Positions 1-11,688 of a DNA stretch of 64,000 bases are shown one piece after another. The stretch covers positions 2,170,001 to 2,234,000 of the forward strand of contig JAMXSV010000006.1 in NCBI GenBank assembly GCA_027559495.1, given 5' to 3'. The DNA is from Aurifilum marmelostoma (lineage: Eukaryota > Ascomycota > Sordariomycetes > Diaporthales > Cryphonectriaceae). Each line of letters opens with the position of its first letter. Positions within the stretch are counted from its first letter, which is position 1. The notes beneath the pieces are model-generated. The model ran no database searches. It worked only from the letters and a program-made list of their open reading frames with translations, and had not been told where the DNA came from. The position numbers and the translations under genes were made by a program.

Positions 1-1193
1 AGACCTGGTGGCTTCTGTTTATGGTCTGCTTGCTCAACTTCACCGACTGGGTCGCGTTTGAGATCCTCAACCTCGGGAACCCGACGATAGAGGCCATACC
101 GGTGGGGTCAAGGGTCATTGATGGGCTGTTCCAGGCCATAGGTACGTCTGCTCTTTCACCACATGGATAGGGTCGACATTGGCAGGTGCTGATGAGATTG
201 CAATAGCTGTTCGATCGGGAGGATTCTATGTGGTAGGTATTAGTAGCTTATATATCGGACTGCAAATTCTGGTATGTATATATATGATCTACCTTGGAGA
301 CACCATCCTTATCTCTTTCATTGCCCCCCCCCCCCCCTTTTTTCCTTTTTTTTTTTTTTTTTTTTAAAAAAAAACTTTTTTGGTCTTTGTTCTACTATCT
401 TTCATTTTTACCTTTCCCGCCCTGCCTTGTCTTTCTGCACTCCGATTTGCCGTCGAAAACGTCCAGACTTGCTAATGCCTTCTGTCAGTACGTAATCATG
501 ATGTATATCTCTGTGTACCCAGTAGTAATCACCATGCGTCACTCCAACGTCTACGAGGAGCGCAGTCTAGGCATCTATGCGGACGACCCGGAACCGGGGG
601 GCGATGTGGAGCAGGCCAACGGGACCCCTGATACTCTCCAGCGACAGGGCAGCAACATCACCACCGGAAGCGCCTCTAGACCTGGCCGGACTAGGGACAC
701 GAAAGCCTCTCGGCTCTCGCGCGCCATCAAACGTCACCTCTCACTGCATGGCGTGGGCGTCGCACCGCGTCGCGAAACATCAGACAGCCGGATCGACTTC
801 ATCAGCCAGCAAATTCACGGACAGCTTGCTCACGATATCTGGTGGCTGGTGCTCGCCGTTTTCGCCATCAGCACCATCGAGACACGCCATTTCCTCGAAG
901 ATCCCGTCACGTACAGTGTCTTCAATATAATATTTGAAGTCGTCTCTGCTTACGGCACTGTTGGTATCAGCACTGGCGTACCGAACGCAGCCTACAGCTT
1001 CTCAGGCGGTTGGTATACCGGAAGCAAGTTGGTCTTGTGCCTGGTTATGCTTCGAGGCCGCCATCGAGGCCTGCCTGTGGCACTGGATAGGGCAGTGAGG
1101 CTGCCGCGGGAGCAGCTTCACCGTGAAGAGGAGGAAGACTATCGTATACGAAGAAGTATGAGCCGTAGGAGGAGTATCGACTCTGATATCTAG
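1..1193 (+). CDS. Trk-type potassium transporter, C-terminal part (5' end outside window)
   Basis: This encodes the last part of a fungal high-affinity K+ uptake protein of the Trk/HKT superfamily, a plasma-membrane transporter. Three exons are visible: 1-141, 207-271 and 489-1193, with introns 142-206 (GTACGT..TAG) and 272-488 (GTATGT..CAG). The joined frame reads through FQAIAVRSGGFYVV, matching the family's pore and selectivity-filter region. A hydrophilic loop rich in R, S and T follows, then the last pore repeat (SAYGTVGISTG) and the family end signature SKLVLCLVMLRGRHRGLP. The end is a short basic tail stopping at TAG 1191-1193. The second intron carries a C14 run, a T20 run and an A9 run, and is longer than most introns here. 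The start codon lies upstream of the window. Family assignment is confident; TRK1 versus TRK2 cannot be decided. Confidence 0.9.
324..374. repeat. Homopolymer block C14 / T20 / A9 inside a Trk intron
   Basis: A C14 run (324-337) is followed by T-rich sequence with a T20 run (346-365) and an adjoining A9 run (366-374). All of it lies within intron 272-488 of the transporter gene. The T20-A9 junction could fold on itself. Confidence 0.9.
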
Positions 1194-1337
1194 TGATGCA
1201 TGGTGCTTTCTTCTTCTTTGGAAATACTCTTGGATGAGGCTATCCACATATACAAGAATTGCGGCCAAAATATGAGACCATCATGCGCTTGTTCTGCCAC
1301 AGGTCTGATATACACCATATATGCTGTGTCTTGTCCT

Positions 1338-3124
1338 TCAAATAGATACCAGAACTGCTTCACCAGCCCCAACGGACACGGTACTGTCTCTCAAAGACTC
1401 CAAGACTTCGGATCCCAGAATCAATCCATCATCCCCGACCCATTGGCCTGCAAAGGTAATGTTCTCAGCAATATCAACACCCGGGCTCGTCAACCGCCGG
1501 ACCTTGCCCGCCTGGAACTCTTCTGGGAGCTGCACGGCGATATACGGCCGATCCTCAGCCAACATGCTAGAGTTGAAGACTTCTAGGTTCGCAATCACCA
1601 CAGACTGCAGCGCGGCGCTATTCGCATCATATACACCATACGCGGTAAAGCTCGTCTCGTTTGCCAGGACCGCGACCTGGTTGCCTCCTCCTGCGAGCGC
1701 CGTTGCCGTGAACAGGTTGCCGTAGTACAGCGGCTTGGCGTGTGCGGCAGTCCCGTTCCACTCGACGGGCTGCCAGGCGCTGTAGGGGAAGCTGGTGCCG
1801 CCGTGGAAATAGACCCGCTCCACCTTGAGGCTCGCCAGGTACATGACATAGTCGACAGACCACAGGGCCGCGGCGAAGACGTCAGAGACGCCTGGCTTGC
1901 CCTGGCACGAAATGCTGTTGGTCTCGCCCAACACGTACGGGATCCACGAGCCGGCAGTGGCATTGCCCAGGTAGTCGTGGTAGTAGAGAATACTGGTCAC
2001 ATGGCTGTGGTCGAGCAGATTGCCCTGGATGGTCGGGTAGCTGGTACTGTCGCTGCACGCCGAGCCCATGTAGTCGTGGTCCGCGACGGTGACGGCCAAG
2101 GTCTTGTTCATGCCAAAGGCCTCTGCGTTGACAACGTTCCAGAAGGGTGTTTCGTTGTACCCCAAGTGCCGCGGCGCCTCGAAAGCGCAGCCCTGGAAAA
2201 GGGGCTCTTTGGTGCCGATGGCCTGGAGCACGGCCTCTGCGTACTGTGTCCACTGCGCCACATACGCGCCGATCGTCCAGTTGATGGGCCTTCGAGAGCC
2301 GCCGGGCCAACCTGCCGAGCAGCGGCTTGTCAGACCACAACACACACACACACAAGCAAGACATGTACAGGTGTAAATACATAGTCACTTTTCTTTTACC
2401 GAGCGAGCGGGACGAGACACACTTACCGTCGACCTCATTTCCAATCTCGTAACCGTACAGGGCATCTCCTATCCCATCGTACACGAGCTTCGCCTCGGTG
2501 ACGGTCTCGTTGAGCCCATCGCAGCCACCGCACAGGGGATCATCCTGGTCGTAGAAGCTGGTTCCGTAGATGTACTTGGTTCCCGCCGGCAGCTGCTGAA
2601 AAGACTGCACCCAGGCCGGCCCGATGCTGACGGCGGACGGCTGCTGGTCTGTTGGGCTCGCGAAGGTGTTGATCACGCCCACCTCTTGGCTCGCGTTGTA
2701 TGTGGCCCTGGTTTGGGAACTCCCGCCGGCCCTGATCATGGGGTACTCGCCAGTGATGCTTCGGAGGTTCTCGACTAGGCGGATGGAGAACTCATTCGGG
2801 GATCTGGAGTGGGGGGTTTTCCTTCCCTTAGCTCGAGGAAACCCAGTAGCTTTGTGCGATACATATGAATGAGATAAAGGAGGGTTTCCCGGTTTCATAC
2901 GAATCATTGCCGGCGTAGTCTGCCATGAATGCAAACTCGACAGAGTATCCGACATAGTTGGCGGGTACAATCTGATGGCCTGCGGGTACCGTAGAAGGCA
3001 CATCGAGGATCCTGATCGACTCATTCCTCTTCGGAAGGAAGACCTGCGCCATCGTAGGTCGCGCCGCGAGCACCGCCGTCGAGATCATCAAGCCCATGAG
3101 GGCCGCGAGGTTCGTAAGTGTCAT
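1338..3124 (-). CDS. Secreted glycoside hydrolase, GH79-like (beta-glucuronidase type)
   Basis: Three exons (3124-2901, 2803-2427, 2311-1338) give 524 codons plus stop; both introns (2804-2900, 2312-2426) are GT-AG. The N-terminus is a signal peptide (hydrophobic residues about 3-21, ending LAA), so the protein is probably secreted. The middle holds the (beta/alpha)8 fold typical of fungal GH79 proteins: AGNDSS near the start, IRAGGSSQTRA, then YEIGNEVDG, whose Glu fits the acid/base, and YVLGETNS, whose Glu fits the nucleophile. The C-terminal third, with VYFHGGTSFPYSAWQP followed by a beta-rich stretch ending GEAVLVSI, matches the GH79 C-terminal domain. Several NxT/S sites suggest N-glycosylation. 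Likely substrates are glucuronides of plant or fungal glycans, but specificity is inferred only from family. It is convergent with the Trk gene, 144 bp away. Confidence 0.85.
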
Positions 3125-4228
3125 GGTTGCTTGTGATGTTCTTCGTCCGGCCCTTGAAAATGAACGATGAAGTGGCGAGGGGAGTGCGGAAAACAGAATT
3201 AGAGTAAACTAAGATCCAATGTCATCATGTGAACATCCTCTATGGTTTAATTAATTAGCAACAACTCCTTGCTTCTGTCACAATTTGTGAGCTCGGCAGG
3301 ATTTCTTGCATGGCGGTGGTGAGAGGCGAAGAGGGCGGCAATCAGCTGAGGTAGCATCTGTCCATGATTCGGAGAAATGCAGGACGAGCCGGCAGAATGG
3401 AAAAACCAACCCCTCAGAATGACGCAGGACAGACGAATGCCTGCAGAAAGTAACACTCAGCAGCTTGGGTTTGCTTTGAAATGTTCGGGACACCAACGTG
3501 ACTTGACACTGGTTGGTGGGAAATGATGTTGGTCCGTCCTATTCCAGTTCTTCTTCAACATTCGCCGGATATCGCGCACGAGACGGAGCAGCCTGATGAA
3601 TTAGAAGAAATCTTGGCGATTCATGTCTCTGAAATTGAGGGACATCGTCAGTGCGCTATACCAAGACATATTTTGGTTTTTGTCAGCCATATTAAAGTGT
3701 CTCTAGGAAACCCAGACGATTCTAGACGCAAGCCGTGGCAAAACGGCAAACTGTTGGATTGTAGCAAAGAGACGGCGATTCGAGCAGTGTATTATTTGGC
3801 TGCTGTAATGATGATCCTCAGTAGGCTTGCTACCGCTGAGGCTCGGCCTTCCTCCGAAGCGGCCAGCGAGGCCTGGTCTCTGTTCTCCCAGACGCCAAAT
3901 CCGTGCTGAGCGCATCGTATAGGGTCCAGGTAGCATCTTACGAAGGCGGAAGAGGCGAGAGAAGTGAACTCTATTGTCCATGCCTCTGAACATCACCAAC
4001 CTGTGCATCTCCGCCTCATCGCAGCTCTTCCCTGACTTAGCGGCTCCCTGTGATGACACCACTTTCCTGTGTTCATGTTCTGCCCCGTCAGGCCATCTGC
4101 AAGACAGCAAGGGTACACCGGGAAAACACCTCCATAACTTGGTCTTCGTGACGTCGGGAGCGGCCTCTGCTATATGCCCCTGTGATTCTTCGCGACAGGA
4201 TGCTCTGCAAGTATCAAGTGGGTATCTT
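3125..4228. other. Intergenic: GH79 promoter and DUF1769 3' flank
   Basis: This 1.1 kb holds the upstream region of the glycosidase and the downstream region of the DUF1769 gene. The small frames here (for example 3523-3909 on +) show no recognisable protein pattern. I see no RNA gene or repeat. Confidence 0.5.
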
Positions 4229-5511
4229 CTAGTCGATATCATCATCCATGGCTGCCGCCGACTCGTTCTTTTGGGTGGTGGTGAGATCCACGTCGCTGAG
4301 GTGTTTCCTGGCCTCCTCGAGAGCCGCCTCACCGTCAAAGTCAGGTTCCTTGGCGTCCTCCTCGTTGGCAATGGCAGCCTCCTGCTCGAGCGTGACTGAG
4401 GGTGCCTCAGAGGTGTAGGCACGAGCAGCCTCTGGCTTGAGCGACCCATCCTCGTTGACGTCCTCCTTGAGATAGAGGGTGAAGAGGATGACAAGATAGA
4501 CCTGTTTGGTAGTCCGGTTTCGAAGAACGTATCTGAGCTGATGTGAGCGCTTTTTCCTGTACAGAAGCAAACGCGGCAAACGTTAACCAATACCGGTCTT
4601 GTTTTTCTTTTTATGCACGCAGACAAACACAGTTCTCGACTTCACACACAGACTTGAGGGCGGGGGAGCATTCAGCCGTACCTGAGACCCTGGCCGTCCC
4701 AGTACTTCATGATGGGAACGGCATAGCCAGGAAGCCGCAGCGCAAACTCGCTGAAGTCGATATAGGCGTTGAAGAAATCGACCGCATAAGTCCGGCCGTA
4801 CTCCCAGACCCAGTCAGCCTTGCTCTGGTCCTGCAGAGCCCACTTCATACGGGCCTTGCCGTCCGAAGGTGCACCGACATCTTGCCGCCAGCCCTTGGCG
4901 TCGGCGTCAGAGGCTCCCTCCTCGACCCAAAGTCCGCCCTTGGCCTCATCAAAGGTGGCCGGGCCCACGTGGATGGTGTTGCAGGACGACAAAGCCGGTC
5001 CAAAAAGATAGGGACTGTCTGCATATGGGTCGCCGTCCAGGCCCGGGTCTATCCACCACTTGACGATCTTCATGGCATAGCTGAAACCAGGAGGAAGACG
5101 GTCGCGGATGGGATGATCGAAGTCGTTGCCAAATTGCAAATCCGCACCAGAGATGCCATCTGATTCCTCGTCGTCATCGTCGTCATCATCATCATCATCA
5201 TGAGCAGGACTCTCCCGAGGGGTCTTGCCCTTATCTCCTTCTGACTGCCCTGACGGATCCTTGGGGGTGAAGCGAAAGGAGATGCTGTACTGGTCCTTGT
5301 TCGTGGCGTGTGGCTCGTGGGAGAAGTAGGGCGAGGTCGAGGGGGAGTTGCGGGGAAGGCCCTTGTAGTTCTGGATGCGCACGCTGAGCTCGACATCCAT
5401 ATGCTCGGTGCTGACTTTGACGAGATCAGGAGTGTTGACCGGGACCTCTTGATGGCCTGCGAGGTCGTATGTAGGACCTGCGGTGACCCTAAGCACGTAT
5501 TTGTCCGCCAT
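4229..5511 (-). CDS. DUF1769 (UPF0590-type) conserved fungal protein
   Basis: Two exons (5511-4682 and 4532-4229; intron 4533-4681, GTACGG..CAG) encode 377 residues. The start MADKYVLRVTAGPTYD at 5511 is preferred over an in-frame ATG 48 nt upstream, because the family begins at this conserved block. Family landmarks follow: a conserved VELSVRIQNYKGLP block, SPYFSHEPH and YSISFRFTPK, an acidic linker of ten Asp, then FDHPIRDRLPPGF and IVKWWIDPGLDGDPYADSPYLFGPAL. After the intron come RYVLRNRTTKQVYLVILFTL and an acidic C-terminus ending MDDDID. The protein is probably cytosolic or nuclear; its biochemical role is unknown. The GAT/GAC run coding for the Asp tract is a microsatellite and may vary between strains. 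Confidence 0.88.
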
Positions 5512-7431
5512 CTCGAAGGAGGGGCAAGACGGACGAGGCTCCAAAGCGGGACGATACACGAGTGCTCTATGATCTTTGGTCTATGATGTAGGGTTCTAGG
5601 AGTTCGGATGTCGAAACTTCAAGGCTGTGAGGACGAGTACTCTCGTACGAACCCCTTTTTGCTTTCGTGAGCAAAAATTCAGCGTCACCATTCAAGTTGA
5701 GGCGGAAGTCGCCATGGTGGTGAGCTTTTCATGACGTCGCTTGGCCCAAGTGGGGCTCTGTGACTCTTGACTTGTCCTTCTGATTGGCTACACACGATGA
5801 CCGCCGGCAGGGTGCATGCCCCTCTGTGAACTGTCACTGCCTGTAATGGACGACATTGGACAAGAGAACGAGACGGTCTGTGATATGAAATAACAATAAT
5901 AGGAATGACAAGGAAAAGTTATAGATGAATGAACATAGAAAGCGGACTTGAGGAAGTCGGAGAAAAAGGAAAAGAAGGTAAGAAATGACCACAATGTTGC
6001 CTCGACAGTGAATCGTTCCAGAACTAAGCGACTACGGTCTTTTATTCAGAAAAAGGCAGCCGGCACGTCAATCGACCGCTGAGAATATGAAAGAAAAACT
6101 GAAGAAAAATAGTGGGAGAAAAGAGAGAGAAGTGAAAAAGAGAGTGGGGAGGGGGGAGGGAAGACAGATTAGGAACCAACCGGAAACTGAAAGTAATACG
6201 ACAAATCATGCACGCAGCGAGGCTGAATCGATGATGGCTTCCAAGTCATATGGATCAGCAAAAAACCCTCTTGTGAAAATCCAGGCACCATGACTCTGTC
6301 GTATGCAGCATTGCGTATGGACCGCTGCCCCTTGCAAGATATCACGACCTCACTGTTGCCACCATGAACGGATGGCATCGAGCTGCCGGTTCCAACCGCC
6401 GTGAGCCATCGTGTCCCGTTAATTGCCCTGGCTGCTGCGATTTGTCTTTGTTTGCCCTCTCCAATCACCGCAGCACCAGTGGGTCTGTATCTGATATCTT
6501 TCTTTTTTTCTTCCACCACAGCTGCCATTTCAGGCAGCTGGAAACATCTCAACACAGCAGGTCCGCCCTGATACTCCCCTTTTCTGGCTGGCCACTGGAG
6601 GGGCCCCATATCCCGACCCTCTTGAGCAAAAAATGGGCCACACACTCGGCACATCTCGTTTGGCCTTCGGGCACCGAAGCCCATGTTCCCGCCTCCCGCT
6701 GACTGGTGCCGCGCACCCTTCGGCCGCCTGGACATTTATTTCTCTTCCCAATATTTATCAAAATGCCGACGGTGGGGCACAGGTTTTCTTTTTTATTCTT
6801 ATTTATCATTTTGTCTCGTTCCTTTCCTCGTCTGCAAGGTCAATCACGTCAGTCAATCTTCTTCCTTCTAGAAGCCATCCCTATGCCTTGTCCTCGGTGG
6901 CTTGGGTGGTGCAATTCTTGACCACATTGACGATGACTGCTTCCAACACCAACACGCTCATTCTCTCATGTCGACCAAGGCCACCCGATCATACCTCGTA
7001 GCCACGTTGGGCCTCTTCACACAGACACAGGGAGAGGTTCAGGATGAGAGCCGGGGGGGGGGCAAACAGGGGGATAGGACCGCGATATGGTGGTACAGGT
7101 AAGTCGAGTCACTTGAAAGTTGAGAACCTTGTTTGTCATGTCTCCAAGGAGATGGTATTCAGATCCAAGCTCAAAGCACTCCAACAGAGCAAAGCAAACG
7201 CTAAAGATGAAGAGACAACACCGACGCCATGTCCACATCCTTTTCCCTTTTCGCCCGAGAAATGCCCAAGCCTTGTGGCCATATGAGGCACAGCCGACGC
7301 CAAAATGAAGACGATTCTCTTTCAAAAACGCGCGGAAATGCAAAGAACGAAGAAAAGACGACCATTACAAACGAACACACACACACACACACATATGCAC
7401 CAGTCAAATCAGATCATCTAGACACACAAGT
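5512..7431. other. Intergenic between DUF1769 start and F-box gene 3' end
   Basis: This 1.9 kb contains the upstream region of the DUF1769 gene (proximal part), a GA/A-rich stretch around 6085-6170, and probably the F-box gene's 3' UTR. A (CA)n microsatellite sits near 7375-7393. A 188-codon minus-strand frame (6169-6735) has no recognisable domain and mixed base use, so I do not call it a gene. Confidence 0.5.
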
Positions 7432-9171
7432 CTAGTTGGGCGCCAAAAACTTATCGATATCGACCCTCTCAAAAAAGCTGATCTGCTTGAAGTGCACCCA
7501 GAACTGCGCAATTCTGTTTTCCGAAATCAGGATCAGTTGAGACTCGATAAACCGATCTGTGTGTGCCCGAGTAAGTCAGCATCTTGACAGTTTAACGCAA
7601 GTGTGTGTGTGTTCAACAATGGCAGGGTCCGCTGCAGACTCACCATTCAGGAATCCAGGGCGGGCAATGTGACCCTTGCTGCGTACGACCCTCGCACCCG
7701 CGAACGGCTGCTCCTCGACCGTTGTCACAAAACCATCGTCGCCGAGGTCTTCCGCAAAGATGCTGCACTCGCCACGGGGCACATTGACATCACCAGTCAG
7801 CTTGACAGCCTCGAGGCTCCCGCGATATCTCCTGGCATCTGTTTTGCGCTGCGCAAACTCGTCATCCGTCTCGTCAACGGCTCGAGTGGCATCGAAAGCA
7901 GCCTCGTCGAACGGGGTGAGATGGTTCTGCTTGACGAGGAGAAACTCGCACCCGTGTGATCCGAAGTCGCCCACCCATATGCCCTTCCAGGGCTGGTCGG
8001 CCGTGGGCCTGTACAGCTCGGGGTCTAGCGTGGAGAAAGTCGTTACCTTCTCGCCGATGCGGGCGACGGGGGGCGGGCGACCGCCGTACAGGTAGCTAGG
8101 CAACCAGGGGCGAGAGGCCTGACCAAACGCGCTCACGTCGGAGTCGAAGAGCCAGTCGCTGTCTCCGCCAAGAGAGTGAGACAGAATTCTGTTGTTCTCC
8201 ATGGGTATGGCGGCCGGCCTCGCCTCCATCCAGCTTCGGACCCGGAACGATGTCTCGCTGATCTCGGATCGTTGCGTGGGCCGATGTTCCTGCGACATGG
8301 AGTCTGCAAGACCACCCATAACGGAAGCAGTTGTCACCCTCTCTGCGGCCGGAATGGCCGGCGGGGGCCAGACATCGCCGTGTGGGAAGGGTTGACGGCC
8401 TAGCTCCTCGGCCTCGGCCGCCGGCATAGCCCGGGCCAGCATGAACGTGTCGAACGAGGAGATAGGGACTTTGTCGTCCAGCGACATGTGCGTCTCCTTG
8501 GAGTACCTGGGGAGGCCAGCCGGCGCGCTGGGTACCGCTGGTGTGGCCCCCAGAGCAGCGCTGAGGCTGGTGCCCCAGTTCGCGAGGCCTGAGGAGAGGC
8601 TCTCGGCGGCGGCGGCGGCGGCGGAGGATGACGATGACTTGGATTTGTTGGCACGAGCAGCGGCCTCTTTTCCGTCTGCATCTATCCGTAGGACGGGCTT
8701 GTCGAGGTGTAGGTGAAGCTGAGGGTTCAAGTGGTGGATCTGAACGTCACCGCCCATCAGGCTGGGGCTGTTGGTCGCAGAGGGAGAGAGGGTATTGTTG
8801 CCTAACAGCTGATGGGCCTCTATCACGCCACGGCGCTCGTCGTAGCGTGCAATGATCATCTTGCCGGCGAGGCTGCCATCGCCGAACCAGACCTTGTTCT
8901 TGGTGAGGAACCAGTGCGGATCGTGGGCGACGTAGAGCTCGCGGAACGAGGCACAAGGGTGAGGGGTGGTAAGCTTGACACCTGGTACGTTGGCCTGCAC
9001 GATACGCTGCCAAAGATGGTCCGCCCTGGCGTGGGTGAACAGAGTGTGGTCTACATGACTGACAGAGGTGAGATCAAGTGGCGCCAGGTAGGAGAGGATG
9101 TGATCGATCAGCTCAGAGGGGAGACGAGGCAAGGTAAGAAGATTAGCCGTTGTCGTCATCGGCATCGTCAC
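7432..9171 (-). CDS. F-box protein, FBXO31-like
   Basis: Two exons (9171-7644 and 7556-7432; intron 7557-7643, GTGAGT..CAG) encode 550 residues. An F-box is clear near the N-terminus (about residues 14-55: LPRLPSELIDHILSYL..DLTSVSHVDHTL..DHLWQRIV), implying an SCF ubiquitin-ligase adaptor that binds Skp1. The middle is low complexity (Ser- and Ala-rich). The C-terminal half carries the substrate-side domain seen in FBXO31 relatives: GIWVGDFGSHGCEFLLV, then AVKLTGDVNVPRGE and IFAEDLGDDGF. The second exon supplies the conserved end RFIESQLILISENRIAQFW..ISFFERVDIDKFLAPN. Without splicing the frame would run into an unrelated short tail, so the intron is well supported. Substrate is unknown. Confidence 0.88.
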
Positions 9172-10043
9172 TGGTGGCTCAGCCGTAAGGAATTGTTCTG
9201 CAGAGCCTAGAAGAATGTGAGTTAGCTAAAGGACTGGTCGACATGATCCCCCCAGATACTCTCGTTCGTGGGAGTCAAATAAGCTGTAGCTCTCACCTGT
9301 TGATGCGCTGCCGAGGGGATGCTCAGCAGACCGGTCCAAAGCCATAGAGCAGGGCCTGGACACGCTGTCCATAGCTGCTAAACCAAACATTATATGTGCC
9401 TCGTCCCTTACACCGTCAAATGTGCTCTCTTTTTCTCTCTGTTTAGCTTGTGCTAGGCAATGACGCTGAAACTGTACGTGTTGTACTACAACTGTGGTGT
9501 GTTTGTATGTGGACAAGAAACAAGCCTACTCAGAAGAAAGTAGGAGTCTAGAAGAGAACCTGAGGTGACAATGTGGACGATGGTGATGATGGCAGTGACG
9601 ACAACGACGACGACGACGACGATAATGTCGATGATGGTGGACGATGATGCACACGAGTAGGAATGATAACTAAGGTTTGGGGACTGGAAACAATTTAGGA
9701 AGGTAAGAGGGAGAAAGTGACCCAAGGTCAAGACAGGGGGAGATGGGGACAGGTCGAATATGTACTGCGTAAAGAGACTGTGATGGAAGGAGGAGTTGTA
9801 GGTTGATGAGGTGGTGACTGCCCTTTCTTTGGAGGAAGAAAAGGGCCAAGTTTACGTTCTTTCTGAAACTCATCATTCGAGGGTGCATGTGTTGCAATGT
9901 TCTCGCATCGATGATGTGATCGGGGCTGGCACACGCTGCAAACGCCTGGAGCCCCTGTAACTGGCGCTGCAACTGGGCACTGGTGCAAACTGTATTTTTC
10001 CCTCGGCTGATCAACTGAGGGGGTGCCCTGAGCTGTTACCTGG

Positions 10044-10066
10044 TTTTTTTTGGGGGGGGGGGGGGG
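10044..10066. repeat. T8-G15 homopolymer tract
   Basis: T8 (10044-10051) is followed directly by G15 (10052-10066) in non-coding sequence. Confidence 0.9.
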
Positions 10067-11672
10067 ACAGGGCCTTTGGCGCTGACAGCACTATTGGTAG
10101 TGCCGGTGAGAGAGGGCAGCCCCACAGTCTGGGCTTGGGAGGGAGGGGCGATGATGCCCTACAGGAGAACGTTGGAAGGTGCTATGTACAGGCCAGGTTC
10201 CCTGGGTGTACCTTCGTGAGCACTGTTTTTGGGGGCCGTACTCAGTGACGCTTGTGACCTCTCAACACTGAACAGTTCTCTACTCCACCTTTGGAACACA
10301 GTCCTAATAAGAGACTCCTGATTCGACAAAGAGCTTTTCCCAACCTGCCAACACATTGCTCTGGCATTTCCTCGGGTGGGCGATCTGATTGTATATGTGG
10401 CAGGCTGCACTGTCAAATTTGTCAGGTGATTGACTCCTGAACATTGACAATAAACGACTGCGTGTCCAAGGGATATTGTTCACCGAGCTCATGTTTGGAT
10501 GGAATGTTTTCTGTCCTATCTCTTAATCATGGGATCTGCCTAGCTCTTCAGCTACCAGCTTCATGACCATCTCATGTCTGACCAGCACACACTCCCACAG
10601 AGAGAGAAATGCTCCCGGGCTCAAAGAGGATTGGGCGGGGGGCGTACATGTCTCTCGGACCGCTATCAGAGTACTATATTGTGGAGTGAGCCGTTCCATT
10701 TTCATCGGTTGGTTTCACGATCATCTCAATCCAATTTAGGAGCAGACCGACGCGACCTGCCATGTACACAGAGTGACTTGTCTCTTCTTTTCAGTCCTCG
10801 AACCACAGGATCTTGCCGATGCTCCTGTGACGGATGGGGGAATACGTACAGGAAGTACGTGTGTAGCATCGACCCCCGTTGTCCATGCACGATCTGTCCA
10901 GGGCCCTGGCCTACCATAACCTCCGACATGCCGACGTCTCCAGTGACGGAACCGCTGGGAAATTTGGGCAGCATGGGAAACGGGAAAGAAACCAACGATA
11001 GGAACGTCTTTGTGTAGACATGTCGTCACTCTGCCTTCCGCTGTCGAATTTCCTTGTTTCGTCTTGGCAAATGAAACAGCGCAGGCAGCAGTAGTAGAAT
11101 GTGAAAGTGGACGGCCCTGAGATCATCTCGTCTTGTCCGAAGTCCCGCAGTCGCCACGCGATCCAGCACTCTGGTAATGGGCGTTTCGAGCGGGTCGCTG
11201 TCCGTTGTCTTGGGACGGCCTGCCTCTTTAGCCCTAGATCTCCCGAGGCCAGACTCTGGAGTCTCTCCCGTAGGAGACGAAGAGGGTTGGAACATAATAA
11301 CCCAACAGCCTGCTCCGCGAGGGACACGAAATGCCCTCCCTAGCGACGCGCCTCAACCCATCGGCCTCGCCCGAACGGCGGTCTGGCTGGGCAGCTCTCA
11401 GCAGCTCTCTACAACACAGCAGGGTGGCTCTCGACCTTGCCGTCCTTGTCCGATCGTTTCGTCCGGAAAGGGGACCATCCTGCAGTCCTCATTTCTCCTC
11501 GTTGGACAGGCGGACGGCTGCAATAACCTTGTTGAGCTGGACGCGACGCCCCCAAAGCGCTGACCGCTGGATGCCCTCCTGGTTTGGAACCTCCGTCCGG
11601 ACGGCTGAGTGCTCCGCGAGAGACAGAGCAAATACTAGAAACTCCACATCATATAAGAAGCTACCGTCGTAC

Positions 11673-11688
11673 TACTACTATAGTAGTA
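11673..11688. repeat. 16-bp perfect palindrome TACTACTATAGTAGTA
   Basis: The sequence equals its own reverse complement and is flanked by further ACT/AGT steps. Similar TAGTA/TACTA-rich palindromic sequence recurs near 25.8 kb. It could be a dimer-binding site or a small cruciform; no neighbouring gene gives it a role. Confidence 0.6.

Noticed and set aside
3703..4626. 307-codon minus-strand frame
   Set aside because: It overlaps the 3' exon of the DUF1769 gene in another frame. Its translation is Arg/Ser-rich and random, while the spliced DUF1769 reading matches a known family.
6169..6735. 188-codon minus-strand frame
   Set aside because: No domain, no splice context and an opposing open frame of similar quality; likely chance.
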